Source: Actinophytocola xinjiangensis (GTDB taxonomy: Bacteria > Actinomycetota > Actinomycetes > Mycobacteriales > Pseudonocardiaceae). From it: DNA of 64,000 nt. Positions within the stretch are counted from its first letter, which is position 1. Every line of letters starts with the position of its first letter. The notes under the pieces are model-generated. The model saw nothing but the letters and a program-made list of their open reading frames with translations. It was not told the origin of the DNA and did no database searches. This document shows positions 11,599-20,981 of this stretch, one piece after another. Made by a program: the position numbers and the translations under genes. Location of the stretch: contig NZ_MSIF01000014.1 in the NCBI RefSeq assembly GCF_001921215.1, forward strand, positions 1-64,000, read 5' to 3'.

Positions 11599-13089
11599 GT
11601 GACCACCATCCCGGCCGCGCTCGCCGAAGCGGCCGACCGCTTCGGCGAGCGTGAGGCCGTCGTCGACGGGCCGGTGCGGCTGACCTGGACCGAACTGCAC
11701 GAGCGGGTCCGGGTCGTCGCCACCGGCCTGCGCGGGCTGGGCGCCGAGCGCGGCGACCGGGTCGCGATCTGGGCGCCGAACACCCACCACTGGGTCGCCG
11801 CCGCGCTCGCCGTGACCTACCTGGGCGCCGTGCTCGTCCCGGTCAACACCCGGTACACCGCCGCCGAGACGGCCGCCATCCTCACCCGCACCGGGGCGCG
11901 TGTGCTGGTCGTGGCCGGCGAGTTCCTCGGCCGCGACCGGCTCGCCGAACTGCGGGCCGCCGGCCACGACGTGCCGGCCACGCTGGTCCTCGGCCCGACG
12001 GCCGCCCCGCACACGGCGACGATCGACGACCTCGACCAGCACGTGCCGGCGGCCCCGGTGGCCGTGGACCCCGACGACGTCGCCGACATCCTGTTCACCT
12101 CCGGCACCACCGGCGTGAGCAAGGGCGCGATGAGCGCGCACCGCCAGGCGCTGGGCGTCGCGCGCGCCTGGGCCGAGCTGGGCGAGGTGACCGCCGGGGA
12201 CCGCTACCTGGTGGTCAACCCGTTCTTCCACAGCTTCGGCTACAAGGCGGGCATCCTGGTCTGCCTGCTGACCGGCGCGACGATCGTGCCGCAGGCCGCC
12301 TTCGACGTCGACGAGACGCTGCGGCTGGTCGCCGCCGAGAAGATCACCGTGCTGCCCGGCGCGCCGACGATCTACCAGGCCATGATCTTCCGCGCCGCCG
12401 TCACGCCGGTGGACCTCTCCTCGCTGCGGCTCGCGGTCACCGGCGCGGCCCTCGTGCCGGCCGTCCTCGTGGACCGGATCCAGGAGGCGCTGGGGTTCGA
12501 CACCGTGCTCACCGCCTACGGGCTGACCGAGGCGGTGGTGGCGACCATGTGCCGGCCGGGTGACGACGCCGCGACCGTCGCCGCCACCTGCGGGCTCCCG
12601 ACCGCCGGGTTCGAGCTGCGGATCGCGCCGGACACCGGCGAGGTGCTGCTGCGCGGGCCCAACGTGATGCTCGGCTACCTCGACGACCCGGCCGCCACGG
12701 CCGACGCGATCGACCGCGACGGCTGGCTGCACACCGGCGACGTCGGCCGGGTCGACGAGCGCGGCTACCTGACGATCACCGACCGCCTCAAGGACATGTA
12801 CATCTGCGGCGGTTTCAACGTCTACCCGGCCGAGGTGGAGCAGGTGCTCGCGCGGATGATCCGGATCGCCGACTCGGCCGTGGTCGGCGTGCCGGACGGG
12901 CGTCTTGGCGAGGTCGGCAAGGCCTTCGTCGTGCGCCGGCCCGACGTGATCCCGCTGCTGACCGCCGAGGACGTGCTGGAGCACTGCCGGGCCGGGCTGG
13001 CGAACTACAAGGTGCCGCGCGCGGTCGAGTTCGTCGACGAGCTGCCGCGCAACCCGTCGGGCAAGGTGCTCAAGCGCCTGTTGCGGTGA
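11599..13089 (+). CDS. fadD3: Acyl-CoA synthetase, FadD3-like (steroid HIP-CoA ligase type)
   Basis: Adenylate-forming ligase of 496 residues activating a carboxylic acid to its CoA thioester. The AMP-binding P-loop-like motif is LFTSGTTGVSKGAM (about residues 165-178). YGLTEA is the A5 motif, and DGWLHTGDVG gives the hinge and ATP-ribose contacts. The C-terminal domain carries NPSGKVLKR with the catalytic Lys. The N-terminal part (RVAIWAPNTHHWVAAALAV, VPVNTRYTAAE) resembles FadD3 of M. tuberculosis, which activates the 3aαH-4α(3'-propanoate) indanedione product of sterol breakdown. Its neighbours are KstR2-like and FadA6-like genes, supporting the role. It overlaps the converging regulator gene by 20 bp. 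Confidence 0.78.
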   Translation: MTTIPAALAEAADRFGEREAVVDGPVRLTWTELHERVRVVATGLRGLGAERGDRVAIWAPNTHHWVAAALAVTYLGAVLVPVNTRYTAAETAAILTRTGARVLVVAGEFLGRDRLAELRAAGHDVPATLVLGPTAAPHTATIDDLDQHVPAAPVAVDPDDVADILFTSGTTGVSKGAMSAHRQALGVARAWAELGEVTAGDRYLVVNPFFHSFGYKAGILVCLLTGATIVPQAAFDVDETLRLVAAEKITVLPGAPTIYQAMIFRAAVTPVDLSSLRLAVTGAALVPAVLVDRIQEALGFDTVLTAYGLTEAVVATMCRPGDDAATVAATCGLPTAGFELRIAPDTGEVLLRGPNVMLGYLDDPAATADAIDRDGWLHTGDVGRVDERGYLTITDRLKDMYICGGFNVYPAEVEQVLARMIRIADSAVVGVPDGRLGEVGKAFVVRRPDVIPLLTAEDVLEHCRAGLANYKVPRAVEFVDELPRNPSGKVLKRLLR

Positions 13090-13672
13090 GCCCGTCGAAG
13101 GTGAGCGTGAGGTACTGGTCGGCGAGCTGGTCGAGGCTGCGCGCGCCGTCCTGGCGGATCCAGCGCACCGAGCCCCAGACCGAGTCGCGCAGGAACCGGT
13201 AGGCGATCGCCGGGTCGAGGTCGGCGCGGAACTCGCCGGTCTCGACGCCCTCGCGCAGCGCGGTGATCCACAGGTGGCGGACCTCGTCCTCGGTCGTGGC
13301 GAGGTAGCCGAACCGGGGCAGGGTGCGCAGGTGGTTGCGCTCGTTCTGCAGCACGGTGATCGCCGCGCGGTGCCCGGCCATCGACCGGAACGAGGCCCTC
13401 ACCAGTTCGCGCAGCGTGCGGGCCGGGCCGTGGCCGGCGTCGACGACGGTGCGGTAGGTGGCCAGCAGCTCGTCGAGGTAGCTGGAGAGCAGCTCGTCGA
13501 GGATGGTCTCCTTGGAGTCGAAGTGGTGGTAGAGACTGCCGGACAGCACGCCGGCGGCGTCGCCGATGTGGCGGACCGTGGTGGCCCGGTAGCCCTGTTC
13601 GGCGAACAGCTCGGCGGCGATCCGCACGAGCGCGTCGCGCCGCTCGGAGGGCTTGCCCTGCTTCGTGACCAT
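13070..13672 (-). CDS. kstR2: TetR-family repressor, KstR2-like
   Basis: 200-residue TetR regulator. The N-terminal helix-turn-helix contains ATTVRHIGDAAGVLSGSLYHHFDSKETIL. The ligand domain carries GEFRADLDPAIAYRFLRDSVWGSVRWI, strongly recalling KstR2, which represses genes for the last sterol rings and is released by HIP-CoA. The start chosen is ATG 13672 because GGAAGTGGAG lies at good distance; GTG 13681 is the alternative. It is divergent from fadA6 with a 16-bp inverted repeat in the shared 44-bp gap, fitting autoregulation. It converges on and overlaps the end of fadD3. Confidence 0.8.
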   Translation of the reverse strand: MVTKQGKPSERRDALVRIAAELFAEQGYRATTVRHIGDAAGVLSGSLYHHFDSKETILDELLSSYLDELLATYRTVVDAGHGPARTLRELVRASFRSMAGHRAAITVLQNERNHLRTLPRFGYLATTEDEVRHLWITALREGVETGEFRADLDPAIAYRFLRDSVWGSVRWIRQDGARSLDQLADQYLTLTFDGLTATGA

Positions 13673-13688
13673 CGTCTCCACTTCCTAC

Positions 13689-13704
13689 CCAAGCGCTAGC
13701 TTGG
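13689..13704 (+). promoter_or_regulatory. Candidate KstR2 operator
   Basis: CCAAGCGCTAGCTTGG is a perfect 16-bp palindrome between kstR2 and fadA6. Read as cCCAAGCGCTAGCT it matches the KstR2 consensus AnCAAGnnCTTGnT at all but two fixed positions. Flanking CTA/TAG extends the symmetry. It covers the region where both divergent promoters must lie. Confidence 0.6.
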
Positions 13705-13716
13705 TAGCTTAGCAGG

Positions 13717-14862
13717 ATGGCTGAGGCGTACCTCGTCGACGCCGTGCGGACCCCGGTCGGCCGGCGTGGCGGTGCCCTGTCCGGCGTGCACCCCGCCGAC
13801 CTCGGCGCCCACGTCCTGGCAGCCCTGTTCGACCGCGTCGACCTCGACCCGGCCACCGTCGACGACGTGATCTTCGGCTGTGTGGACACCATCGGCCCGC
13901 AGGCCGGTGACGTGGCCCGCACCTGCTGGCTGGCCGCCGGCCTGCCGGCGCAGGTGCCCGGCGTGACCGTCGACCGGCAGTGCGGGTCCTCCCAGCAGGC
14001 CGTGCACTTCGCCGCGCAGGCCGTCCTGTCCGGCACGGCCGACGTGGTGGTGGCCGGCGGCGTGCAGAACATGAGCGCCGTCCCGATCTCGGCGGCCATG
14101 CTCGCCGGCCGCGAATACGGCTTCGCCGACCCGTTCCGCGGCTCGACCGGCTGGCAGGCCCGCTACGGCGACCAGGAGATCTCCCAGTTCCACGGCGCCG
14201 AGGCGATCGCCGAGAAGTGGTCGCTGACCCGCGCGGACATGGAGGAGTTCGCGCTGCGCAGCCATTCCCTGGCGCTGGCGGCCCGCGACCAGCACGCCGC
14301 CGAGATCGCCCCGCTGGGCGCGGCGACCACCGACGAGTGCCCCCGCCCCGACACCAGCCTGACGCGCATGGCCGCGCTGGACCCGCTGCTGCCCGGCGGC
14401 CGGCTCACCGCCGCCCTGGCCAGCCAGATCGCCGACGGCGCCGCGGCGCTGCTGGTCGTGTCCGACCGGGCCCTGCGCCGCCACGGCCTCACGCCCCGGG
14501 CGCGCGTGGCGCACCTGAGCGCCCGGGGCGGCGACCCGGTGATCATGCTGGACGCGCCGATCGAGGCCACCGCGTTCGCCCTCCGCCGCGCCGGACTGTC
14601 CATACAGGACATCGAACTGGTCGAGATCAACGAGGCGTTCGCCAGCGTCGTCCTTGCCTGGCAACGAGAAACCGGCGTCGACCCGACCAGGGTCAACGTC
14701 ACCGGCGGTGCGTTGGCCCTCGGTCATCCGCTGGGCGCGACCGGCGCCAGGCTGATGACCACGCTGCTGGGCAACCTGGAACGCACCGGCGCCCGCTACG
14801 GCCTGCAGACCATGTGCGAGGGCGGCGGCCAGGCCAACGTGACCATCCTGGAGCGACTGTGA
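13717..14862 (+). CDS. fadA6: Acetyl-CoA acyltransferase (thiolase), FadA6-like
   Basis: 381-residue thiolase. The nucleophile Cys89 lies in DRQCGSSQQA, the catalytic His in GHPLGATGA and the second Cys in TMCEGGGQANV. Other marks are the pantetheine-loop text RYGDQEISQFHGAEAIAEKW and EINEAFA. The pattern closely recalls FadA6 (Rv3556c), the KstR2-regulated thiolase of sterol C/D-ring breakdown, rather than general FadA2/FadA5. It starts 13 bp after the palindromic operator with GCAGG as ribosome site. Its GTGA junction with the next SDR indicates one transcript with the two dehydrogenases. Confidence 0.85.
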   Translation: MAEAYLVDAVRTPVGRRGGALSGVHPADLGAHVLAALFDRVDLDPATVDDVIFGCVDTIGPQAGDVARTCWLAAGLPAQVPGVTVDRQCGSSQQAVHFAAQAVLSGTADVVVAGGVQNMSAVPISAAMLAGREYGFADPFRGSTGWQARYGDQEISQFHGAEAIAEKWSLTRADMEEFALRSHSLALAARDQHAAEIAPLGAATTDECPRPDTSLTRMAALDPLLPGGRLTAALASQIADGAAALLVVSDRALRRHGLTPRARVAHLSARGGDPVIMLDAPIEATAFALRRAGLSIQDIELVEINEAFASVVLAWQRETGVDPTRVNVTGGALALGHPLGATGARLMTTLLGNLERTGARYGLQTMCEGGGQANVTILERL

Positions 14863-15509
14863 CCGTCGTACTGGTGACCGGCGGCTCCCGGGGCGTCGGC
14901 CGGGGCATCGTCGAGGCGTTCGCCGCCACCGGCGCCACCGTCGTGAGCTGCGGGCGCACCCCGTCGGACCTGCCCGGCCACCGCGTGGCCGACGTCCGCG
15001 ACCCGTCCCAGGTGGACGATCTGGTGGCGGCCGTCCTGGCCGACCACGGCCGGCTGGACGTTCTGGTCAACAACGCCGGCGGCGCCCCACCGGCCGACGC
15101 GGCGACCGTCTCCCCGAGGTTCCACGCGAAGATCATCGAGCTGAACCTGGTGGCCCCCCTGCACGTCTCGCAGCGGGCGAACGTCGTGATGCAGAGCCAG
15201 GACACCGGCGGCACCATCGTGATGATCGGCAGCGTCGCCGGCGCCCGCCCGTCCCCGACCTACGCCGCCTACGGCGCCGCGAAGGCCGGCCTGGCGAACC
15301 TGGCCGCGAGCCTGGCCGTCGAATGGGCCCCGAAGGTGCGGGTGAACACCCTGGTCGTCGGCCCGGTCGGAACCGACGACGCCCCCGGCATCCCGCTGGG
15401 CAGACCAGCGACCCCGGCCGACGTGGCATCGGCCTGCCTGTACCTGGCGTCCCCCGCGGCGGCCTACGTCAGCGGCGCCGCCCTCGCCGTCCACGGAGGT
15501 GCCCCATGA
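14859..15509 (+). CDS. Short-chain dehydrogenase/reductase (Rv3549c-like, steroid module)
   Basis: 216-residue classical SDR. The NAD(P) loop is TGGSRGVGRG, with NNAGG following. The catalytic Ser is in IGSVAG, and the Tyr/Lys pair is in YAAYGAAKAGLANLA. GTG 14859 overlaps the fadA6 stop. The text NLVAPLHVSQRANVVMQSQ and EWAPKVRVNTLVVGPV recalls Rv3549c, one of two adjacent SDRs in the KstR2 regulon. The exact hydroxyacyl substrate is unknown; a propionyl- or ring-derived CoA ester is likely from context. Confidence 0.75.
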   Translation: MTVVLVTGGSRGVGRGIVEAFAATGATVVSCGRTPSDLPGHRVADVRDPSQVDDLVAAVLADHGRLDVLVNNAGGAPPADAATVSPRFHAKIIELNLVAPLHVSQRANVVMQSQDTGGTIVMIGSVAGARPSPTYAAYGAAKAGLANLAASLAVEWAPKVRVNTLVVGPVGTDDAPGIPLGRPATPADVASACLYLASPAAAYVSGAALAVHGGAP

Positions 15510-16330
15510 TCTGCGCCGGCCGAGTTGTGGCGATCACCGGCGCCGGCCGGGGAATCGGCCGCGAACACGCCCTCGAGTTCGCCCGGCAGGGCGCGGCCGT
15601 CGTCGTCAACGACGTCTCCGGCGCCGGGGAGACCGTCGCCGAGATCACCGCCGCCGGCGGCCGGGCCGTCGCCCACGACCAGGACGTGTCGACGTGGGCG
15701 GGCGCCGAGTCGTTGGTGGACAAGGCCCGCACGACGTTCGACGGCCTCGACGTCCTGGTCAACAACGCCGGCATCCTGCGCGACCGCATGCTCGTCGGCA
15801 CGTCGGAGCGGGAGTGGGACGAGGTGGTCCAGGTCCACCTCAGAGCCCACTTCCTCACGATGCGGATCGCCGGCGACCACTGGCGCACCCAGTCGAAATC
15901 CGGCGAACCCGTGACCGCGCGGGTGATCAACACGACCTCCGGCGCGGGCCTGTTCGGCAGCGTCGGCCAAGCCAGCTACACGGCGGCGAAAGCCGGCATC
16001 GTCGGCCTCACCCTGGTCGGCGCGGCCGAGCTGGGCCGCTACGGCGTGACCGTCAACGCCATAGCCCCCGTCGCCCGAACCCGACTGACCGAAGGCCTGT
16101 TCCCCGGCCTGCCGGAAGCCCGGGACGTCGCGCCCCTGGTGGTCTGGCTGGGAAGCAGCGCGTCGGGGGCGGTCACCGGCCGGGTGTTCGAGGTCGCCGG
16201 CGACCGGATCACGGTGATCGCCGGCCACACCCGGGGCCCCAGCACCGACGGCTACCAGAACGCCGTCGGCCCAGCCGTCGAGTCCCTCCTCGCGGCCGCC
16301 CCACCCGAAGTACCGGTCTACGGAACCTGA
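15506..16330 (+). CDS. Short-chain dehydrogenase/reductase (Rv3548c-like, steroid module)
   Basis: 274-residue SDR ending in VPVYGT. The cofactor loop is TGAGRGIGREHA, and NNAGILRDRML follows. Catalytic residues sit in NTTSGAGLFGSVGQASYTAAKAG, with Ser, Tyr and Lys present. The extension after the core (TGRVFEVAGDRITV) resembles the (3R)-hydroxyacyl-CoA dehydrogenase-like SDRs of sterol breakdown (Rv3548c type). It overlaps the previous SDR by four bases, giving a three-gene fadA6-SDR-SDR transcript. The pair order equals that remembered for Rv3549c-Rv3548c. The ipdAB, ipdC, echA20 and fadE genes of the full pathway are not in this window. Confidence 0.75.
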   Translation: MICAGRVVAITGAGRGIGREHALEFARQGAAVVVNDVSGAGETVAEITAAGGRAVAHDQDVSTWAGAESLVDKARTTFDGLDVLVNNAGILRDRMLVGTSEREWDEVVQVHLRAHFLTMRIAGDHWRTQSKSGEPVTARVINTTSGAGLFGSVGQASYTAAKAGIVGLTLVGAAELGRYGVTVNAIAPVARTRLTEGLFPGLPEARDVAPLVVWLGSSASGAVTGRVFEVAGDRITVIAGHTRGPSTDGYQNAVGPAVESLLAAAPPEVPVYGT

Positions 16331-16635
16331 CCGGCCTGCGGACCACACGGGAAATCGTGGCCGCCCGCATCCGCGCCACCGACTTCGACCGGACAACAGC
16401 CCAGCCCAACAACTCCCGAGAACGACGACCAAAAACCCGTCCGTGAACTCCACCAAACAAACCAGAAAAACGCGCTCTCGCTCAACACGCCCAAGGAAGG
16501 CAACCCCACCCTCCGGGGGCACCCCTCAGCGCCATTCTATCCCGGTGGTGGGGGGTGGAGCGGGGGTCGTGGGTGGGGTGTGGACAACTCGGGGTGCGGT
16601 TGGTGGTGGGCCGACCCCGGTGGTGGACGACCTTG
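16331..16635. other. Convergent intergenic gap with a DnaA-box-like 9-mer
   Basis: No gene is supported here. The segment separates the converging SDR and nitroreductase genes and has purine/pyrimidine-skewed stretches. TGTGGACAA at 16579-16587 is a perfect reverse-complement DnaA box. No clear terminator hairpin was found. Confidence 0.5.
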
Positions 16636-17220
16636 TCAGAAAGCCGGTCGGCCCCATTCCGACAGGGCGATGTCCGCGAGCGGGAGTCGGGAACGGGGTG
16701 ACAGTTCCTTCCTGCGCCGGTCGTCGTCGAGCAGGTCGGGGGAGCCCAGGGCGCCCACCGCGATGACGACCAGTGCCCGCACGTCGTCCGGTAGGGAGAA
16801 CACCGCTGCTGCCTCGTCCTTGCGGAAGCCGCCCATCTGGTGGGCGACCAGTCCCTCGGCGACCGCCTGTAGCACCAGGTTCTCGGTGGCCAACCCCGCG
16901 CCGTACTCCGGCATCGGCAGTGGCCCTTTCTCGTTGCTGGTCACGACGCAGCCCAGGATCAGCACCGGGGCGGCCCGCGCCCACCCCTTGTTCCGGTCCG
17001 ACAGCAGGTCGAAGATCCGCTGGTGGGTCTGGTCCCCGCGTCGCCCGATCAGGTACCGCGCGGGCTGGGTGTTGCCGTGTGAGGGCGCCCAGCGGGCGGC
17101 TTCGAGCATCGCGCGCAGGGCCTGCTCGCTGACCTGGCCGTCGGGGTCCAGGGCGCGGGGGCTCCAGCGCTGACGGATCAGCGGGTGGACCGGCGCACTC
17201 GTCTCGGCGTCCTTGTTCAT
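16636..17220 (-). CDS. Nitroreductase family protein
   Basis: 194-residue FMN-dependent nitroreductase-like protein. The N-terminal RQRWSPRALDPDGQVSEQALRAMLEAARWAPS is the family opening, with RWSPR providing FMN phosphate contacts. NTQPARYLI follows, and a C-terminal Gly-rich loop (VVIAVGALGSP) is present. The start used is ATG 17220, five bases from the end of the upstream transferase gene on the same strand, so the two probably share a transcript. The substrate is unknown; quinone or nitroaromatic reduction is typical of the family. The open frame continues upstream only as a shadow. Confidence 0.88.
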   Translation of the reverse strand: MNKDAETSAPVHPLIRQRWSPRALDPDGQVSEQALRAMLEAARWAPSHGNTQPARYLIGRRGDQTHQRIFDLLSDRNKGWARAAPVLILGCVVTSNEKGPLPMPEYGAGLATENLVLQAVAEGLVAHQMGGFRKDEAAAVFSLPDDVRALVVIAVGALGSPDLLDDDRRRKELSPRSRLPLADIALSEWGRPAF

Positions 17221-17225
17221 GTCCC

Positions 17226-18461
17226 TCAGATCGCGTAGTTCCAGGAGGTGATCGAGTACGCGCCGAACCACGAGCTGGCGACGGTCAGCGCGCACAGGGT
17301 CAGCACCGCCGTCGACGGGCGGCGTTTGGCCAGGGCCAGGGCCAGGGGGATCAGCAGGGTGAACGCGGGCACCAGCAGCCGCGCCTTCGAGTTCATCAGG
17401 CCGTTGGCGCCCAGGTCCATCGCCAGCACCCCGACGGCGTACACCATCAGTGGCCATTCGACCCGCCGCACGAAGCCGATGACCAGCAGTGCGATGGCCA
17501 CGACGATCAGCGCGACGGTCGTCACCTCGAGGACCGAGCGGGCGTCGGCCAGGGCTTCCAGGCTGAACGTGACCGTCGCGAGACCGCCGTCGAAACCGGT
17601 TCCCCAGCCGCGTTCCTGCAGGGTGAACCAGCCGTTCCACTCGCCGGTGCGCACGCCGACCCACGCCAGGTAGCCCAGCAGCCCGACCGGTGCGATCAGG
17701 CCACCGACCCACGGGCGCCAGCCGTCGCGGCGGCGCAGTACGGCGACCAGTACGGCCAGGCCGACGGCCAGCAGGACCGCGGCGCCGGTGGAGCGGACCA
17801 GGCCGGCCGCCGCGCAGAACACGCCGGCCAGCAGCCACCGCCGTTCGAGTACGCCGACCAGCGCCCACGCCGCCAGCGCGCAGAACATCGCCTCCGAGTA
17901 CGCCATCGACAGCACCACCGACATCGGTGACGCCGCGAACAGCGCGACCAGGATCAGTCCGGTCCGCCGCGAGCCGCCGTTGATGTGTCGCCCCAGCCTG
18001 GCCAGGGCGTACGCGCAGGCCACGCCCGAGGCGATGGTCACGGTGAACGCCGAGGTCACCAGGCCGATCCCGCCGGCGCCGTCGATCGCGGCGAACCAGC
18101 GCACGACGGCCGGGTAGCCGGGGAAGAACGCCAGCGGTGTCTCGGCGCTGCGGTTGCCGAACGCGTCGACCAGGCCCTCGGTGACGCCCGAGTACCCGCC
18201 TTCGGCGATCGCCAGGAACCACTGGCCGTCCCACGAGCGCAGTGCCTCGGTGACCGAGCGGTCGTTGGCGGCGGCCATCCAGGTCAGCACCAGCAGGCCG
18301 AACTCGCGGATGCCGAGGAAGATCATCGCCGGGGCGAGCAGGGTCCAGATCCGCCGCGCGGTCCACGACCGGCCGGGCGGGGTCCGTTCGGTCGTCGGCC
18401 CGGCTGTGTGTGCCGGCTCACCCTCCCCCGGGTGAGCACGTGTCACATCCGTCGCGGACAC
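17226..18461 (-). CDS. Polytopic mannosyltransferase-like protein (PIG-V/GT-C type)
   Basis: 411-residue membrane protein with about nine hydrophobic helices. After a 30-residue hydrophilic N-terminus, the first luminal loop contains LRSWDGQWFLAIAEGGY. The WDGQWF acidic site is the feature of PIG-V-like and related GT-C transferases that use polyprenyl-phosphate sugars. FFPGYPAVVRW and AYSEAMFCALAAWAL are further family text. A role in lipid-linked glycan or protein mannosylation is likely, but the acceptor cannot be inferred. It lies upstream of and nearly adjacent to the nitroreductase gene and divergent from ask. Confidence 0.75.
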   Translation of the reverse strand: MSATDVTRAHPGEGEPAHTAGPTTERTPPGRSWTARRIWTLLAPAMIFLGIREFGLLVLTWMAAANDRSVTEALRSWDGQWFLAIAEGGYSGVTEGLVDAFGNRSAETPLAFFPGYPAVVRWFAAIDGAGGIGLVTSAFTVTIASGVACAYALARLGRHINGGSRRTGLILVALFAASPMSVVLSMAYSEAMFCALAAWALVGVLERRWLLAGVFCAAAGLVRSTGAAVLLAVGLAVLVAVLRRRDGWRPWVGGLIAPVGLLGYLAWVGVRTGEWNGWFTLQERGWGTGFDGGLATVTFSLEALADARSVLEVTTVALIVVAIALLVIGFVRRVEWPLMVYAVGVLAMDLGANGLMNSKARLLVPAFTLLIPLALALAKRRPSTAVLTLCALTVASSWFGAYSITSWNYAI

Positions 18462-18602
18462 CCCGATCCCTTCCCCATGGCGGACGTCGGCCGCTACAGC
18501 CTAGGGCCCGTCCTCGCACGTGGTGGGCGCCACAAGCGCGACCTTATCGATTCGACCCCTCGGTTACGCTCGTGATCGGTCGCTTCGAGGAGGTTTCGGA
18601 CA

Positions 18603-19868
18603 GTGGCGCTCGTGGTCCAGAAGTACGGCGGTTCTTCCCTGGAGAGCGCGGACCGGATCAAGCGGGTCGCCGAGCGAATAGTCGCCACCCGCAAGGCGGG
18701 CAACGACGTCGTGGTGGTCTGCTCGGCGATGGGGGACACCACCGACGAGCTGCTCGACCTGGCTCAGCGGGTCAACCCGGTGCCGCCGGAACGCGAGATG
18801 GACATGCTGCTCACGGCCGGTGAGCGCATCTCGAACTCGCTGGTCGCGATGGCGATCAGCGCGTTGGGCGCCGAGGCGCTGTCGTTCACCGGCTCGCAGG
18901 CCGGGGTGATCACCGACTCCACGCACGGCAAGGCGCGGATCATCGACGTCACCCCCGGCCGCGTCCAGCACGCCCTGGACGACGGCTACATCTGCCTGGT
19001 CGCCGGTTTCCAGGGCGTCAGCCAGGACACCAAGGACATCACCACGCTGGGTCGCGGCGGATCGGACACCACCGCCGTCGCGCTGGCGGCGGCACTGAAC
19101 GCGGACGTGTGCGAGATCTACACGGACGTGGACGGTGTCTACACCGCGGACCCACGGATCGTGACCAACGCGCGGCGCCTGGACCGGGTGCCCTACGAGG
19201 AGATGCTGGAGATGGCGGCCTCGGGCGCGAAGGTGCTGATGCTGCGCTGCGTCGAGTACGCCCGCCGCTACGGCGTCACGATCCACGTCCGCTCGTCGTA
19301 CACCAACAAGCCGGGCACCATCGTCACCGGCTCAGTGGAGGATCTTCCCGTGGAACAGGCAATGATCACCGGCGTCGCCCACGACCGGTCGGAGGCGAAG
19401 GTCACCGTGACCGGTGTGCCCGACCAGGCCGGTGTGGCGGCCCGGATCTTCCGGGTGGTCGCCGACGCCGAGATCGACATCGACATGGTGCTGCAGAACG
19501 TGTCGAGCACGGTCTCCGGCCGCACCGACATCACCTTCACGCTGTCCAAGGACAACGGTCCGACGGCGGTCGCCTCGCTGGAGAAGATCAAGGACGAGTT
19601 GGGTTTCACCGCCGTCCTCTACGACGACCACGTCGGCAAGGTGTCACTCGTCGGTGCCGGAATGCGGTCACACCCCGGTGTCACGGCTGCGTTCTGTGAG
19701 GCCCTGGCCAAGGCCGGCGTGAACATCGAGATCATCAACACCTCGGAGATCCGGATCTCCGTGCTGATCCGCGACACCGAGCTGGACGACGCGGTCCGTG
19801 CCATCCACGCGGCGTTCGACCTCGGCGGCGACGAGGTCGCCACCGTGTACGCGGGGAGTGGTCGCTGA
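18603..19868 (+). CDS. ask: Aspartate kinase
   Basis: First enzyme of the lysine/threonine/methionine branch: phosphorylates aspartate. The 421-residue protein opens with [15 protein letters not shown] (catalytic KYGGSS) and contains [16 protein letters not shown] with the substrate-binding region. Two C-terminal ACT domains follow from about residue 260. An in-frame GTG at 19335 ([13 protein letters not shown]) lies where the beta subunit of the actinobacterial alpha2beta2 enzyme starts, so a separate 177-residue beta chain may be made. GAGGAGG precedes the GTG start. The stop shares one base with the asd start. Confidence 0.96.
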   Translation: MALVVQKYGGSSLESADRIKRVAERIVATRKAGNDVVVVCSAMGDTTDELLDLAQRVNPVPPEREMDMLLTAGERISNSLVAMAISALGAEALSFTGSQAGVITDSTHGKARIIDVTPGRVQHALDDGYICLVAGFQGVSQDTKDITTLGRGGSDTTAVALAAALNADVCEIYTDVDGVYTADPRIVTNARRLDRVPYEEMLEMAASGAKVLMLRCVEYARRYGVTIHVRSSYTNKPGTIVTGSVEDLPVEQAMITGVAHDRSEAKVTVTGVPDQAGVAARIFRVVADAEIDIDMVLQNVSSTVSGRTDITFTLSKDNGPTAVASLEKIKDELGFTAVLYDDHVGKVSLVGAGMRSHPGVTAAFCEALAKAGVNIEIINTSEIRISVLIRDTELDDAVRAIHAAFDLGGDEVATVYAGSGR

Positions 19869-20929
19869 TGGCCCCCACGCTCGCCCTCGTCGGCGCCACC
19901 GGCGCCGTGGGCTCGGTCATGATCGACATCCTGAACGGCCGCCCGGAGTGGCCGTGGGGCGAGGTGCGGCTGATCGCCTCCCCGCGCTCGGCCGGCCGGA
20001 AGCTGACCGTGCGCGGCGAGGAGCTGACCGTCCAGGCCCTGGCCCCCGAGGTCTTCGACGGCGTGGACGTCGCCATGTTCGACGTGCCGGACGAGATCTC
20101 CGCGCGGTGGGCGCCGGTCGCGGCCGAACGCGGCGCGGTCGTCGTGGACAACTCCGGCGCGTTCCGGATGGACGACGACGTGCCGCTGGTCGTGCCGGAG
20201 TGCAACCTCGACCGGATCGGTGAGCGTCCGCGCGGGATCATCGCCAACCCCAACTGCACGACGTTGTCGATGATGGCCGCGCTCGGCGCGCTGCACCGCG
20301 AGTTCGGCCTGCGTGAGCTGGTCGTGGCCTCCTACCAGGCGGTGTCCGGGGCCGGCGTCGCCGGTGTCGAGCGGCTCTACGCCGAGTTGGCGGCCGTGGT
20401 CGGCAAGGGTGTCGGCGTGCGGGCGGGCGACGTGCGCGAGGCGCTGGAGGCGGCCGGGCTGCCGCTGGCCGACTCGCCGTTCCCGGCGCCGCTCGCGCTG
20501 AACGTGGTGCCCTCGGCCGGCTCCTACAAGGGCGACGGCTGGTACTCCGAGGAGCTGAAGGTCCGCAACGAGTCCCGCAAGATCCTGGGCATCCCGGACC
20601 TGAAGGTCTCCGCGACCTGCGTGCGGGTGCCGGTGGTGACCACGCACTCGTTGGCCGTGCACGCCACGTTCGAGCGGCCGGTCACCGTCGAGCAGGCGCG
20701 GCGGGTGTTCGACGCCCAGCCGTCGGTGGTGCTGGTGGACGACCCGGAGCGGGGCGTGTTCCCGACCCCGGCGGACGTCGTCGGCGGCGACCCGACCTAT
20801 GTCGGCCGGATCCGCCAGGCGCTGGACTTCCCGAACACGCTGGACTTCTTCGTGTGCGGGGACAACCTGCGCAAGGGCGCGGCGCTGAACACCTACGAGA
20901 TCGCGGAGGCGCTGGCCGCCAGGGCGTGA
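19868..20929 (+). CDS. asd: Aspartate-semialdehyde dehydrogenase
   Basis: Reduces aspartyl phosphate to the semialdehyde with NADPH. The 353-residue protein has the nucleotide loop [12 protein letters not shown] (about residues 8-19), the catalytic Cys in [13 protein letters not shown], and substrate-binding [18 protein letters not shown] at 19866-19870 joins it to ask by a one-base overlap, the standard ask-asd operon. All motifs are intact. Product flow continues to lysine, diaminopimelate for peptidoglycan, threonine and methionine. Confidence 0.97.
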   Translation: MAPTLALVGATGAVGSVMIDILNGRPEWPWGEVRLIASPRSAGRKLTVRGEELTVQALAPEVFDGVDVAMFDVPDEISARWAPVAAERGAVVVDNSGAFRMDDDVPLVVPECNLDRIGERPRGIIANPNCTTLSMMAALGALHREFGLRELVVASYQAVSGAGVAGVERLYAELAAVVGKGVGVRAGDVREALEAAGLPLADSPFPAPLALNVVPSAGSYKGDGWYSEELKVRNESRKILGIPDLKVSATCVRVPVVTTHSLAVHATFERPVTVEQARRVFDAQPSVVLVDDPERGVFPTPADVVGGDPTYVGRIRQALDFPNTLDFFVCGDNLRKGAALNTYEIAEALAARA

Positions 20930-20981
20930 TGCACACCTTCGGCCCTGTGTTCGACCGGCCACGTCGGGTTACGGTCGGACA

